Notes under the pieces: generated by a model
Told to the model about the DNA's origin: nothing
The model's input: the letters and a program-made list of their open reading frames with translations, nothing else
The model's database searches: none
In this document: one piece after another, positions 54,901 through 62,879 of the stretch
How positions within the stretch are numbered: the first letter of the stretch is position 1
Layout: every line of letters starts with the position of its first letter
Translations under genes and position numbers: made by a program
Assembly (NCBI GenBank): GCA_965205785.1
Contig: OZ242188.1
Location: 62,001 to 126,000 of the forward strand
Reading direction: 5' to 3'
Origin: BJGV01 sp965205785
Lineage (GTDB): Bacteria; Pseudomonadota; Gammaproteobacteria; Burkholderiales; Nitrosomonadaceae
DNA length: 64,000 nucleotides

Positions 54901-57900
54901 TTGCTGATCATATCGGTATCGCCTTCGGAGTTAATCCCATGCCCGGCTGAATTGATCATACCGGTGTTGCTGATCGTATCGGTATCGCCTTCGGAGCGAA
55001 TCCCTTCCGCACCACTTCCGGTCGTAGTGATCGTGCCATCGTTGGTAACATCCCCCGTGCCGGTGGAGGAAATACCATGTGCAGTACTTCCGTCCGTGCT
55101 GATCATGCCACCGCTAGCATTGGTGATCGCACCCGTTCCCGTTGCGGAAATACCGTGTGCGTTATTTCCACTCGTGCTGATCATGCCACCGCTAGCATTG
55201 GTGATGATCGTGGCAGCCCCTTCGGAGCGAATCCCTGTGCCGGCTGAATTGATCATACCGGTATTGGTAATCATATCGCTATTACCCGTGGAGCGAATCC
55301 CTTCCGCACCATCTCCGGTCGTAGTGATCGTGCCATCGTTGGTAACATCCCCCGTGCCGGTGGAGGAAATACCATGTGCAGTACTTCCGTCCGTGCTGAT
55401 CATGCCACCGCTAGCATTGGTGATCGCACCCGTTCCCGTTGCGGAAATACCGTGTGCGTTATTTCCACTCGTGCTGATCATGCCACCGCTAGCATTGGTG
55501 ATGATCGTGGCAGCCCCTTCGGAGCGAATCCCTGTGCCGGCTGAATTGATCATACCGGTATTGGTAATCATATCGCTATTACCCGTGGAGCGAATCCCTT
55601 CCGCACCATCTCCGGTCGTAGTGATCGTGCCATCGTTGGTAACATCCCCCGTGCCGGTGGAGGAAATACCATGTGCAGTACTTCCGTCCGTGCTGATCAT
55701 GCCACCGCTAGCATTGGTGATCGCACCCGTTCCCGTTGCGGAAATACCGTGTGCGTTATTTCCACTCGTGCTGATCATGCCACCGCTAGCATTGGTGATG
55801 ATCGTGGCAGCCCCTTCGGAGCGAATCCCTGTGCCGGCTGAATTGATCATACCGGTATTGGTAATCATATCGCTATTACCCGTGGAGCGAATCCCTTCCG
55901 CACCATCTCCGGTCGTAGTGATCGTGCCTTCGTTGGTGATATCTCCCGTGCCGGTGGAGGCAATACCGTGCGAATCGTCTCCGGTCGTTTCAATTACGCC
56001 CCCGTTGGTAATATCCCCTGTGCCGGTGGAGAAAATACCGTGTGCGTTATCCCCGCTCGTGCTGATCATGCCACCGCTAGCATTGGTGATGATCGTGGCA
56101 GCCCCTTCGGAGCGAATCCCTGTGCCGGCTGAATTGATCATACCGGTATTGGTAATCATATCGCTATTACCCGTGGAGCGAATCCCTTCCGCACCATCTC
56201 CGGTCGTAGTGATCGTGCCATCGTTGGTAACATCCCCCGTGCCGGTGGAGGAAATACCATGTGCAGTACTTCCGTCCGTGCTGATCATGCCACCGCTAGC
56301 ATTGGTGATCGCACCCGTTCCCGTTGCGGAAATACCGTGTGCGTTATTTCCACTCGTGCTGATCATGCCACCGCTAGCATTGGTGATGATCGTGGCAGCC
56401 CCTTCGGAGCGAATCCCTGTGCCGGCTGAATTGATCATACCGGTATTGGTAATCATATCGCTATTACCCGTGGAGCGAATCCCTTCCGCACCATCTCCGG
56501 TCGTAGTGATCGTGCCTTCGTTGGTGATATCTCCCGTGCCGGTGGAGGCAATACCGTGCGAATCGTCTCCGGTCGTTTCAATTACGCCCCCGTTGGTAAT
56601 ATCCCCTGTGCCGGTGGAGAAAATACCGTGTGCGTTATCCCCGCTCGTAGTGATCGTGCCAGTCAGAACATCCTGTCCTGATTCCGTGGCAACCGTCCTG
56701 TTCTCATTGGTGATCGCACCCGTTCCCGTTGCGGAAATACCATGTGCGTTATCCCCGCTCGTGGTGATCCTGCCACCAGAATTAGTAATTGCCGTGTCAT
56801 CCCCTTCGGAGCGAATCCCTGTGCCGGCTGAATTGATCATACCGGTATTGGTAATCATATCGCTATTACCCGTGGAGCGAATCCCTTCCGCACCATCTCC
56901 GGTCGTAGTGATCGTGCCTTCGTTGGTGATATCTCCCGTGCCGGTGGAGGCAATACCGTGCGAATCGTCTCCGCTCGTGGTGATCGTACCACCGCTACCG
57001 TTGAGGATCTCACCATCACCCGTAGAGCGAATACCAATAGCGTCAGATCCGTTCGTTTCAATACTGCCGATGTTGCTGATATCACCATTCTCCGATGTGA
57101 AAATACCGTCTGCGAAAGCTCCGCTCGTGCTGATCGTGCCGCCGTTAAGATTTCTGATCGCCGTGTCAGCGCCTGTTACAGAAATACCGGTTGTCGCGGA
57201 GCTGATCGTGCCAGCATTGGTGACTGTATCGGCCTCCCCTTTGGAGAAAATTCCCCCTCCGGATGAGGTGATACTACCATCATTCCTGATATTGCCACTC
57301 ATGCCGAACCTTGAGGAAATACCATGTGCATTAATACCTCCGGTCGTGATGATCGTACCACTGGAAGAATTGAGGATATCATTACTGCCGATCGAAGTAA
57401 TGCCGTGTGCATCGCTCCCGCTCGTGCTGATCATCCCGTTATTCGTGACATCAGCATTTCCCAATGAGGCTATACCGTGTGCATTATTACCTCCGGTCGT
57501 GATGATCGTGCCATCGTTGGTGATACTCCCTGCCCCGCTTGAGAGAATACCTGCTGAATCTATACCGCTCGTGGTGATCGTACCACTGCTAGTATTGGTG
57601 ATGATCGTGTCATCCCCTTCAGAATGAATCCCTCTCCCGACTGAATTAATCGTCCCGCTATTGGTAATCTGATCATTCGCTCCATCCGTGTGAATCCCCT
57701 CCCCGGATGAGGTGATCTCGCCATCATTTCTAATACCCCCCGTACTGGTAGTGCTGGAGGAAATACCGTGTGACGCATTCCCCCCGGTCGTGGTAATCCT
57801 GCCGTCGGCAGTATTCGTGACATCACCCGCGCCGCCCGATAAAATCCCATGGGAGGTACTTCCGTGCGTGCTGATCCTACCCGCATTGGTGATCTCACCC

Positions 57901-58289
57901 GTGGATGTGCCCGAAGAGAGAATGCCATGAGAGCTATTTCCGCTTGTGGTGATATTACCATCGGTAGTATTGGTGGCACTCCCGCCACTGGATATGAACA
58001 TACCATGCGAACCGATTCCGTTCGTGCTGATCGATGCATCGTTGGTGATATCCCCCGTGCCGGTCGAGGTCATACCGCTGCTATTGGTCACGTTGATCGT
58101 TGCTGTGTTGACGACCGAGTCATTTTCAGTTGTTATTGATTGCGTAAAGGCAAACCCCGGCAGGAGTAATAACAGAGTCAATGCCGTCAGAATACCCGGA
58201 CGTATTATCTGCATCCTACCTCCCGGAGTCTGTAGTCTGTAGTCTGTAGTCTGTAGTCTTGGACTCTTTTTCCCTCCCTGATGTTTCAT
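51909..58289 (-). CDS. Giant autotransporter adhesin-like protein, copy B
   Basis: A 2126-aa version of the copy A autotransporter. AAGGAG lies 9 bases before the ATG at 58287-58289; the first 25 residues cross five heptanucleotide repeats, then the signal peptide starts at MQIIRPGILTALTLLLLL (58214). The passenger is about 1,750 residues of ~20-residue beta-helix repeats (GTITTTGDGAEGIRSTGNSDM, GMISTSGNNAHGISATGTG), partly arranged as near-identical 99-residue supra-repeats. The beta-barrel is identical by eye to copy A. It likely forms a long surface fibre-like beta-helix for adhesion or cell-cell contact (family inference). Confidence 0.93.
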   Translation of the reverse strand: MKHQGGKKSPRLQTTDYRLQTPGGRMQIIRPGILTALTLLLLLPGFAFTQSITTENDSVVNTATINVTNSSGMTSTGTGDITNDASISTNGIGSHGMFISSGGSATNTTDGNITTSGNSSHGILSSGTSTGEITNAGRISTHGSTSHGILSGGAGDVTNTADGRITTTGGNASHGISSSTTSTGGIRNDGEITSSGEGIHTDGANDQITNSGTINSVGRGIHSEGDDTIITNTSSGTITTSGIDSAGILSSGAGSITNDGTIITTGGNNAHGIASLGNADVTNNGMISTSGSDAHGITSIGSNDILNSSSGTIITTGGINAHGISSRFGMSGNIRNDGSITSSGGGIFSKGEADTVTNAGTISSATTGISVTGADTAIRNLNGGTISTSGAFADGIFTSENGDISNIGSIETNGSDAIGIRSTGDGEILNGSGGTITTSGDDSHGIASTGTGDITNEGTITTTGDGAEGIRSTGNSDMITNTGMINSAGTGIRSEGDDTAITNSGGRITTSGDNAHGISATGTGAITNENRTVATESGQDVLTGTITTSGDNAHGIFSTGTGDITNGGVIETTGDDSHGIASTGTGDITNEGTITTTGDGAEGIRSTGNSDMITNTGMINSAGTGIRSEGAATIITNASGGMISTSGNNAHGISATGTGAITNASGGMISTDGSTAHGISSTGTGDVTNDGTITTTGDGAEGIRSTGNSDMITNTGMINSAGTGIRSEGAATIITNASGGMISTSGDNAHGIFSTGTGDITNGGVIETTGDDSHGIASTGTGDITNEGTITTTGDGAEGIRSTGNSDMITNTGMINSAGTGIRSEGAATIITNASGGMISTSGNNAHGISATGTGAITNASGGMISTDGSTAHGISSTGTGDVTNDGTITTTGDGAEGIRSTGNSDMITNTGMINSAGTGIRSEGAATIITNASGGMISTSGNNAHGISATGTGAITNASGGMISTDGSTAHGISSTGTGDVTNDGTITTTGDGAEGIRSTGNSDMITNTGMINSAGTGIRSEGAATIITNASGGMISTSGNNAHGISATGTGAITNASGGMISTDGSTAHGISSTGTGDVTNDGTITTTGSGAEGIRSEGDTDTISNTGMINSAGHGINSEGDTDMISNTGTINSGRVGIRSTGAATIITNAAGGTINTTTRRGSFVDGISSTGTGDIRNGGEITSSGQGIRSTGNNDRITNSGTINSGSTGIRSTGAATIITNAAGGTINTTSGFNAHGISSTGTGTITNEGEITSSGYGIRSAGNRDTINNTGTINSGREGILSSGDDTAITNFGGTITTSGDEAHGISATGTGAITNENRTVATESGQDVLTGTITTSGDNAHGIFSTGTGDITNGGVIETTGDDSHGIASTGTGDITNEGTITTTGDGAEGIRSTGNSDMITNTGMINSAGTGIRSEGDTDTITNTGTINSGRVGIRSTGADTIITNAAGGTITTTTGIRADGISSTGTGDITNEGEITSSGHGIRSTGDIDRITNSGTIDSSLRGIYSDGADTAITNSGSGTIRTSGNFGHGIFSRGGEITNEGTISTIGDNAAGIISSGDGDITNNGMISTTGSNAHGIQSEGSGVTITNAAGGTITTSEDNAHAIFSSGAGAIINAAGGMITTGGVGAAGIASTGTGDISNMGTITTTGDTAHGIFSTGANAMITNAADGMITTIGAGAHGIASTGANATIRNDGMITTTGDNAHGIVATGNSEITVNGKVSATGEGSYVIRGSDEENQTLILGAQAIIDGYSDLGESEGDNDIFDIVAKTQGRGPSRTFAIRGVDTVRSGRVPVLYNSNAVAVVDPTAQSATRITLGAMTGQIRRQVFQRLDSSRLPRGTATRQGVWGGLFGTVSERDDDELALAWDHRLYGASGGVDVRLDNGRRAGLFAGVGQDLIRTKVTSVRDSATHGFVGAYGQQSIGEFNLDGAVIFGYAHHDSARTVQDTARGQEVANGKYDNFYVSPSLSLKWFKELGNGMEFRPRAQIAYTYGHFGSHTESGTTHSNISFSGRSVNIIDGRMELALARTFDDDQGEVEVRGGATFTHFGRDSVRARLGGGPSVSYRISGEDTIPGGFGGIRMRYQITDVMAMNGDLEYARRSGNAQAIGGHMWLDVRF
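55201..56679. repeat. 297-bp tandem supra-repeats in autotransporter B
   Basis: The phrase GTGATGATCGTGGCAGCCCC recurs at about 55201, 55498, 55795, 56086 and 56383, so units are 297, 297, 291 and 297 bases. Units are nearly identical at DNA level and come in two variants: one with the GCAGTACTTCCGTCC half and one with the CGAATCGTCTCCGGTCG half. Recent unequal crossing over is implied. Isolated half-units also occur near 54000 and 56800. Confidence 0.9.
58225..58259. repeat. Heptanucleotide tandem repeat, 5 units
   Basis: One GGAGTCT followed by four GTAGTCT, at the same position in the autotransporter 5' end as the 29-unit tract of copy A. Five is 2 modulo 3, so the gene is in frame. Confidence 0.97.
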
Positions 58290-58726
58290 ACTGACCCGCT
58301 CCTTTTGGAATATTAGTATTTTATACTAGTTACTATCATCACAGCATCTATACTACTTATCTTATTATGTTCGCACAGTACCCGCTTAAAATGATGGTTG
58401 ATCTGTCTGTGTATTACTTCTGTGTATTACTTCTGTTTAGCTGTCTGCCTGATCATCCATGAAGTTCGCCTGATTATGAAGATTACTTATAAGAGATATG
58501 GACGCTACGTCAACATCCATGAAGTCTGCCTGATTATGAAGAAATCAAGCTCCCTTATTCCCTTATTCCCTTATTCCCTTAGGATTGTAAAGAAATCCTC
58601 TCTATAAAACAAGTCATTAATTACAGGGAAAGTTCTCATCCCCTCAGTTCCTCCTGTCCTCTCCTCCGGAAAAACACTTCCATCCCCGCCCGGTTACCTC
58701 TTAAAAATGATTGAAGAAACGATCCT

Positions 58727-59501
58727 CTGATGCTTTCATAAGACTTAGGTCTTTCTCTGATAGCTTCCTCTTTCAGCAGGTTACTACAAAGGAACTTTCC
58801 GGTTGCAGGTGCTCCGTTCCGGGATTGCCTGATCATCTCCGGTATCTGACATCAGTCTTCCCATGATTAATCAGAAGGTATTTCATTCTGACAGCCGGCA
58901 ACATAAATTTACTCTGTGATCCGTTACTCTGTAACAGTTTCCGGTTCCGGAAGAAAATCACATCAGGCTCAATGACAGCCTCCTCCGGCAGCCTTATTCA
59001 CTCTCTGCTCTGCTCATCGACTCTTCTCAGGCAAACTTTGTTAAAACAAAAATTCATCCGGGTCTGTGATCAATCTGTCCTGACAATATTCAGTGATAAG
59101 ATTTACTAACCCGTAACCTTTTCTGATGATCAGTGAAAACCCAATGACACAGATAATGAATGACAAGCCGGTCAGTTACCGGAGATTATCCGGGTCAATC
59201 AATGTGCTATTTTTTTCGTACAGAGTGTTGTATCTGTACAACACATACAGGGGGCTTCCCTGCTCCGCCTCCTCATATTGTGAGGCGGGTACTTGTATCC
59301 TTTCTTCCTGTTTTCAGAGATCCGCCTCCGTTCATCAAATCCCCATTGAGAGTGGTGCGTATAATCCCGGAAGCAATCCGGCAGGAATTATCTCTCCGGA
59401 GCACATCTCTATACCCCCCCGAACTCTTACCCGGCTTTTCTCTTCACAGGAAGACACACAGAACCGATTCTGACTAACGATAACACGGATCCATCTTTTT
59501 A
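58727..59501. other. Spacer between repeat B and hsdR with hairpins
   Basis: About 775 bases with no supported gene. Two hairpins are visible: GTGTTGTA-TCTG-TACAACAC (59225-59244) and CCGCCTC ... GAGGCGG (about 59264-59287). They are downstream of hsdR on its strand, but neither has a clear U-run. Short frames here lack start signals. Confidence 0.5.
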
Positions 59502-62500
59502 TTATATCCCATCAAAAGTTTCCACAAAAGATTGTATTTTCCCCGTAATCCGCTCCGAAACCGCACGGCGCTCTCTGAGAGCAGGACGCCTGCGCAAAAG
59601 ACTGATCACATCGTCCCGCATCGGAGGTCTCCCGGTAAACAGATACTCCTCTATAACCTTTTGTAACTCTTCCGGATCCAGTCCTTCAGCAGCACTCAGA
59701 TCCCGGATAGCGTGTTGTTCCTCCCTTTTCCGGTAACGTTCAAATTCTTCCCCGATATCACCTCCCTCCGGAATGGCTGGAAAGTGCTCTGCGATGAATT
59801 TTTCAATCAGCTCTTTCTTGCTCCGGAGCCGGGCCTCAGTCTCCAGAATACCGGTAATCTTTTTACGTTGTTTTTCCACATTATCCGTTGTGGTATCCTG
59901 CATGGCCTGCAACAGCGAAAGGATGTAACTCACATTGATCTCATCCCTGAGAATCAGTTCCAGCTCAAAATCAAGATCATCCAGGATCGAGATTTTTTCT
60001 TTCCGGCGATTGCTTCGTACCTTGTCATAGAGATCCAGGTATTTGCTCTGGTAATCTGCAAAATGTTGTGCATTCATCGAAAGATCATCAAAACTGAACT
60101 CAGTGAAGCACTGAAGCACGTTTTTCAGGCGGATAATCTCCCGAAACGCCCGGATAAATTTTGCTTCCTCCTCTTCACTCAGCAAATCGTCCGCACCGGC
60201 TACAGTAGGAGCGATCGCATACAAGGCATCCGCCGCCCCGGCAAAATGGGTCAGACAGTCTTCATAGGGAGGCAAAATGATGTCTTCCATCGCCTCCTTG
60301 TCAGCAAAGAGCTCAACCGCCTCATCAGTGGCTGCTTTCAGATTCCGGAAACACACCACGTTCCCATGGGATTTTTTCTCCCCCATGATCCGGTTCGTAC
60401 GGGAATAAGCCTGTATCAGCCCGTGATATCTGAGGTTCTTGTCCACATAAATGGTATTCAGAAACTTACTGTCAAAACCGGTCAGGAACATGTTCACCAC
60501 CAGCAGAATATCGACCTGCCGCTCCTTCACGCGCTTTCCTATGTCTTTGTAATAGGCATAGAAATGATCGGTTGCATAACTGGTGCCAAACATCGCGTTA
60601 TAATCCCGGATATACGCTTCCAGTTTCTCACGGCTGTGCGTATTGACCGGCCGGTTCTCATCGGGCATCTCATCGCCGCCCGTCCCGTCAGCGTCCTTGT
60701 CTTCTTCGTTGGCCTGGCAGGAGAAAATCGCTCCCACCTTCAGGTTATGCTCCCCGGCCTCTTTTTTCTGTTTCAGCAAGTCATAATAGGCTGTCAGGGT
60801 GGAAATGTCCGCCACACAAAAAATCGCCGTAAATTCTCTCCCGTGGGTTTTACGGCTGTGGTTGCCGATGATGTAATCGGCGATATTATTCAGCCGCTCA
60901 GGGGATTGCATCACCCCGGCAGTATCAATCGCTTCGACCTCACTATCCGCCACGCCCTCTTTTTGTCTGCCCGTACAGAAATATTCGACGGAAAACTTCA
61001 GCACGTTCTTATCACGGATCGCATCCGTAATGACGTATTTGTGCAGGCACTCGCCAAACAGGTCTTTGGTGGTGCGTTTCCCATGTGTATTCATGGCGGT
61101 ATTGGCAGCGAAAATCGGGGTGCCGGTAAACCCGAACATCTGCACATTATGAAAGAAAGCTTTGATCCGGTTGTGCGTGTCCCCGAACTGGCTACGGTGA
61201 CATTCATCAAAAATAAACACCATGCGCTTATCCTGCAACTGGTCCATGTGACTCAGGTATCTTTTCCGGTGAATTGCATTATTGAGCTTTTGTAACGTGG
61301 TGACAATCAGGGGGGTGTCATCGGCAAACTGCCTGACCAGTTGCGCGGTATTGTGGGTACCATCTACCGACCCTTTGGAAAAACTATTGAATTCTTTAAT
61401 CGTCTGGTAATCCAGATCTTTCCGATCCACCACAAATACAACCTTATGCACCTGCGGCGATTGCGTGAGAATTTGTGCGGCCTTGAAAGAGGTCAACGTT
61501 TTACCTGACCCGGTTGTGTGCCAGATATAACCGTATTTTTCAGTAGTACGTACCTGCTCCACAATCGCCTCCACCGCATAATATTGATACGGACGTAACA
61601 CCATCAACATCGATGAGCTTTCTTTCAGAACCATATATTGAGTAATCATTTTGGAAAGCTGACATTTTTCCAGAAACACTTCGGCAAAATCACTCAGCTG
61701 ATTGATTTTCTGGTTATCCCTGTCAGCCCAGCAAAACGTCTGCTTGAAATCGCGTTTTCTGACCGGATTATTGGCGTAATATCTGGTGTTGACCCCGTTG
61801 CTGATCACAAATAACCGAAGATAACCAAATAACCCGTACCCTGCCGAAAATGAATGCCGCTCATAACGGTTGATCTGGTTGAAGGCTTCTTTCAGTTCCA
61901 GCCCGCGGCGCTTGAGTTCAATCTGCACCAGGGGCAGCCCGTTGACTAAAATCGTTACATCATAGCGATTGGTATAGGTGCCAGTCATCGTGACCTGACG
62001 GGTGACCTGGTATTCGTTTTTACACCACCGGATTGAATTGATCAGCTCAATATAGCCTGTCTCACCATCGTCTTTGTTATAATCAACCTTATCATGCAGG
62101 ATTTTGGCTTTCTCAAAAATGTTGCCTTTTGCCAGTTTATTCAGTACCTGCCTGAATTCCCCTTCCGAGAGCAGTGTTTCGTTGTGTTTTTCCAGTTGGG
62201 TTTTCAGATTTTCGATCAGCGCTGCCTCATCTGCTATCACCACCTGTTCAAAACCCAGCGTTTCGAGTTGAGCCATGAGCCCGGTTTCAAGAGCATGCTC
62301 CGTCTCCCTGGCCACAACGTTCGCTTCTTCCTGCTTTTGCTGTTGTACCAGAAAATGATCCCGTCGATATACCTCCACCCCCGAACCATTAATATCGCGG
62401 ATCAACCGGTCATTCCTGATCTCAGTAAACAAAGAAATATTCCACCGATTACTCAAATCCAGCTGATCCGCCGCAGCAATTACGTCTGACAATAACTGTG

Positions 62501-62702
62501 CAGTTTCACTGCCATTTGTTTTGAGACTCAGATCAATGTCCGATCCGGACTGATAGCTTCCTTTTGCCCGGGAACCATACAAAATTACCTGGTCAATAGC
62601 GGCAAACCGGGCAAAAACTTCCCGTAACTTCTCAATCACTTCTCTTGTCAGTCCACACAAATATTCCCCCTCACTCACAGACAACTCTCCCCGCTGGTTC
62701 AT
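59502..62702 (-). CDS. hsdR: Type I restriction HsdR with N-terminal MNT nucleotidyltransferase domain
   Basis: A 1066-aa protein from the ATG at 62700-62702 (a TTG 12 bases earlier is also open). Residues 1-115 form a complete minimal nucleotidyltransferase: helix, VILYGSRAKGSYQSGSDIDL (39-58) with catalytic GS and D55xD57, ending EVYRR. Residues ~130-1066 are HsdR: LGFEQVVIADEAALIENL, the PD-(D/E)xK nuclease IELKRRG, Walker A HTTGSGKT, DECHRSQFG, FTGTPIF, and FLTGFDSKFLNT. MNT domains normally act with HEPN toxins; fusion to HsdR in one open frame is unusual. It follows hsdS and a HEPN-like scrap. The motor and nuclease motifs look intact. Confidence 0.92.
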   Translation of the reverse strand: MNQRGELSVSEGEYLCGLTREVIEKLREVFARFAAIDQVILYGSRAKGSYQSGSDIDLSLKTNGSETAQLLSDVIAAADQLDLSNRWNISLFTEIRNDRLIRDINGSGVEVYRRDHFLVQQQKQEEANVVARETEHALETGLMAQLETLGFEQVVIADEAALIENLKTQLEKHNETLLSEGEFRQVLNKLAKGNIFEKAKILHDKVDYNKDDGETGYIELINSIRWCKNEYQVTRQVTMTGTYTNRYDVTILVNGLPLVQIELKRRGLELKEAFNQINRYERHSFSAGYGLFGYLRLFVISNGVNTRYYANNPVRKRDFKQTFCWADRDNQKINQLSDFAEVFLEKCQLSKMITQYMVLKESSSMLMVLRPYQYYAVEAIVEQVRTTEKYGYIWHTTGSGKTLTSFKAAQILTQSPQVHKVVFVVDRKDLDYQTIKEFNSFSKGSVDGTHNTAQLVRQFADDTPLIVTTLQKLNNAIHRKRYLSHMDQLQDKRMVFIFDECHRSQFGDTHNRIKAFFHNVQMFGFTGTPIFAANTAMNTHGKRTTKDLFGECLHKYVITDAIRDKNVLKFSVEYFCTGRQKEGVADSEVEAIDTAGVMQSPERLNNIADYIIGNHSRKTHGREFTAIFCVADISTLTAYYDLLKQKKEAGEHNLKVGAIFSCQANEEDKDADGTGGDEMPDENRPVNTHSREKLEAYIRDYNAMFGTSYATDHFYAYYKDIGKRVKERQVDILLVVNMFLTGFDSKFLNTIYVDKNLRYHGLIQAYSRTNRIMGEKKSHGNVVCFRNLKAATDEAVELFADKEAMEDIILPPYEDCLTHFAGAADALYAIAPTVAGADDLLSEEEEAKFIRAFREIIRLKNVLQCFTEFSFDDLSMNAQHFADYQSKYLDLYDKVRSNRRKEKISILDDLDFELELILRDEINVSYILSLLQAMQDTTTDNVEKQRKKITGILETEARLRSKKELIEKFIAEHFPAIPEGGDIGEEFERYRKREEQHAIRDLSAAEGLDPEELQKVIEEYLFTGRPPMRDDVISLLRRRPALRERRAVSERITGKIQSFVETFDGI

Positions 62703-62723
62703 GATTCTATTCAAAAGACCGGA

Positions 62724-62870
62724 TCAGCTCTTACTCTTGCCATTCATCCGGTTCCATTTTTTTATAACTTCACTGAGCTGCTTCAGTACTCCGGTCCGGT
62801 TGTTCAAGCGTTGTATCCGGCAAATATCGTCCGTCATGTTCTCAGCCTCCCTGGTATCAATGTCACTCAT
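62724..62870 (-). pseudogene. HEPN-like N-terminal scrap between hsdS and hsdR
   Basis: A 48-codon frame: MSDIDTREAENMTDDICRIQ, then RLNNRTGVLKQLSEVIKK and a basic tail. The part MTDDICRIQRLNN..GVLKQL resembles the first helix of HEPN proteins paired with MNT domains (M..DIRW.QRF.N....L.QL). The rest of HEPN, including R-x4-6-H, is absent. It may be translated as a small protein. Confidence 0.5.
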
Positions 62871-62879
62871 GTCTTCGCA

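Larger units (their letters stand above)
48774..58726. repeat. Long direct repeat, copy B (~9.95 kb)
   Basis: Same-orientation copy of 10321-16952. It is longer by 120 bases in the first coiled-coil gene, 86 in the second, and about 3.1 kb in the autotransporter passenger, and shorter by 168 bases in the heptanucleotide tract. Much of the rest appears identical (one difference noticed near 50800). Confidence 0.93.

Noticed and set aside
53755..57627. A 1290-codon open frame on the plus strand across autotransporter B
   Set aside because: It is antisense to the passenger repeats; the periodic codon pattern of the repeats keeps the opposite frame open. The product is a low-complexity PVERIPCA-type repeat with no start signal or family resemblance, and the autotransporter frame explains the DNA.
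59712..61295. A 527-codon plus-strand frame opposite hsdR
   Set aside because: Shadow of the HsdR coding sequence; no ribosome-binding site and no protein family.
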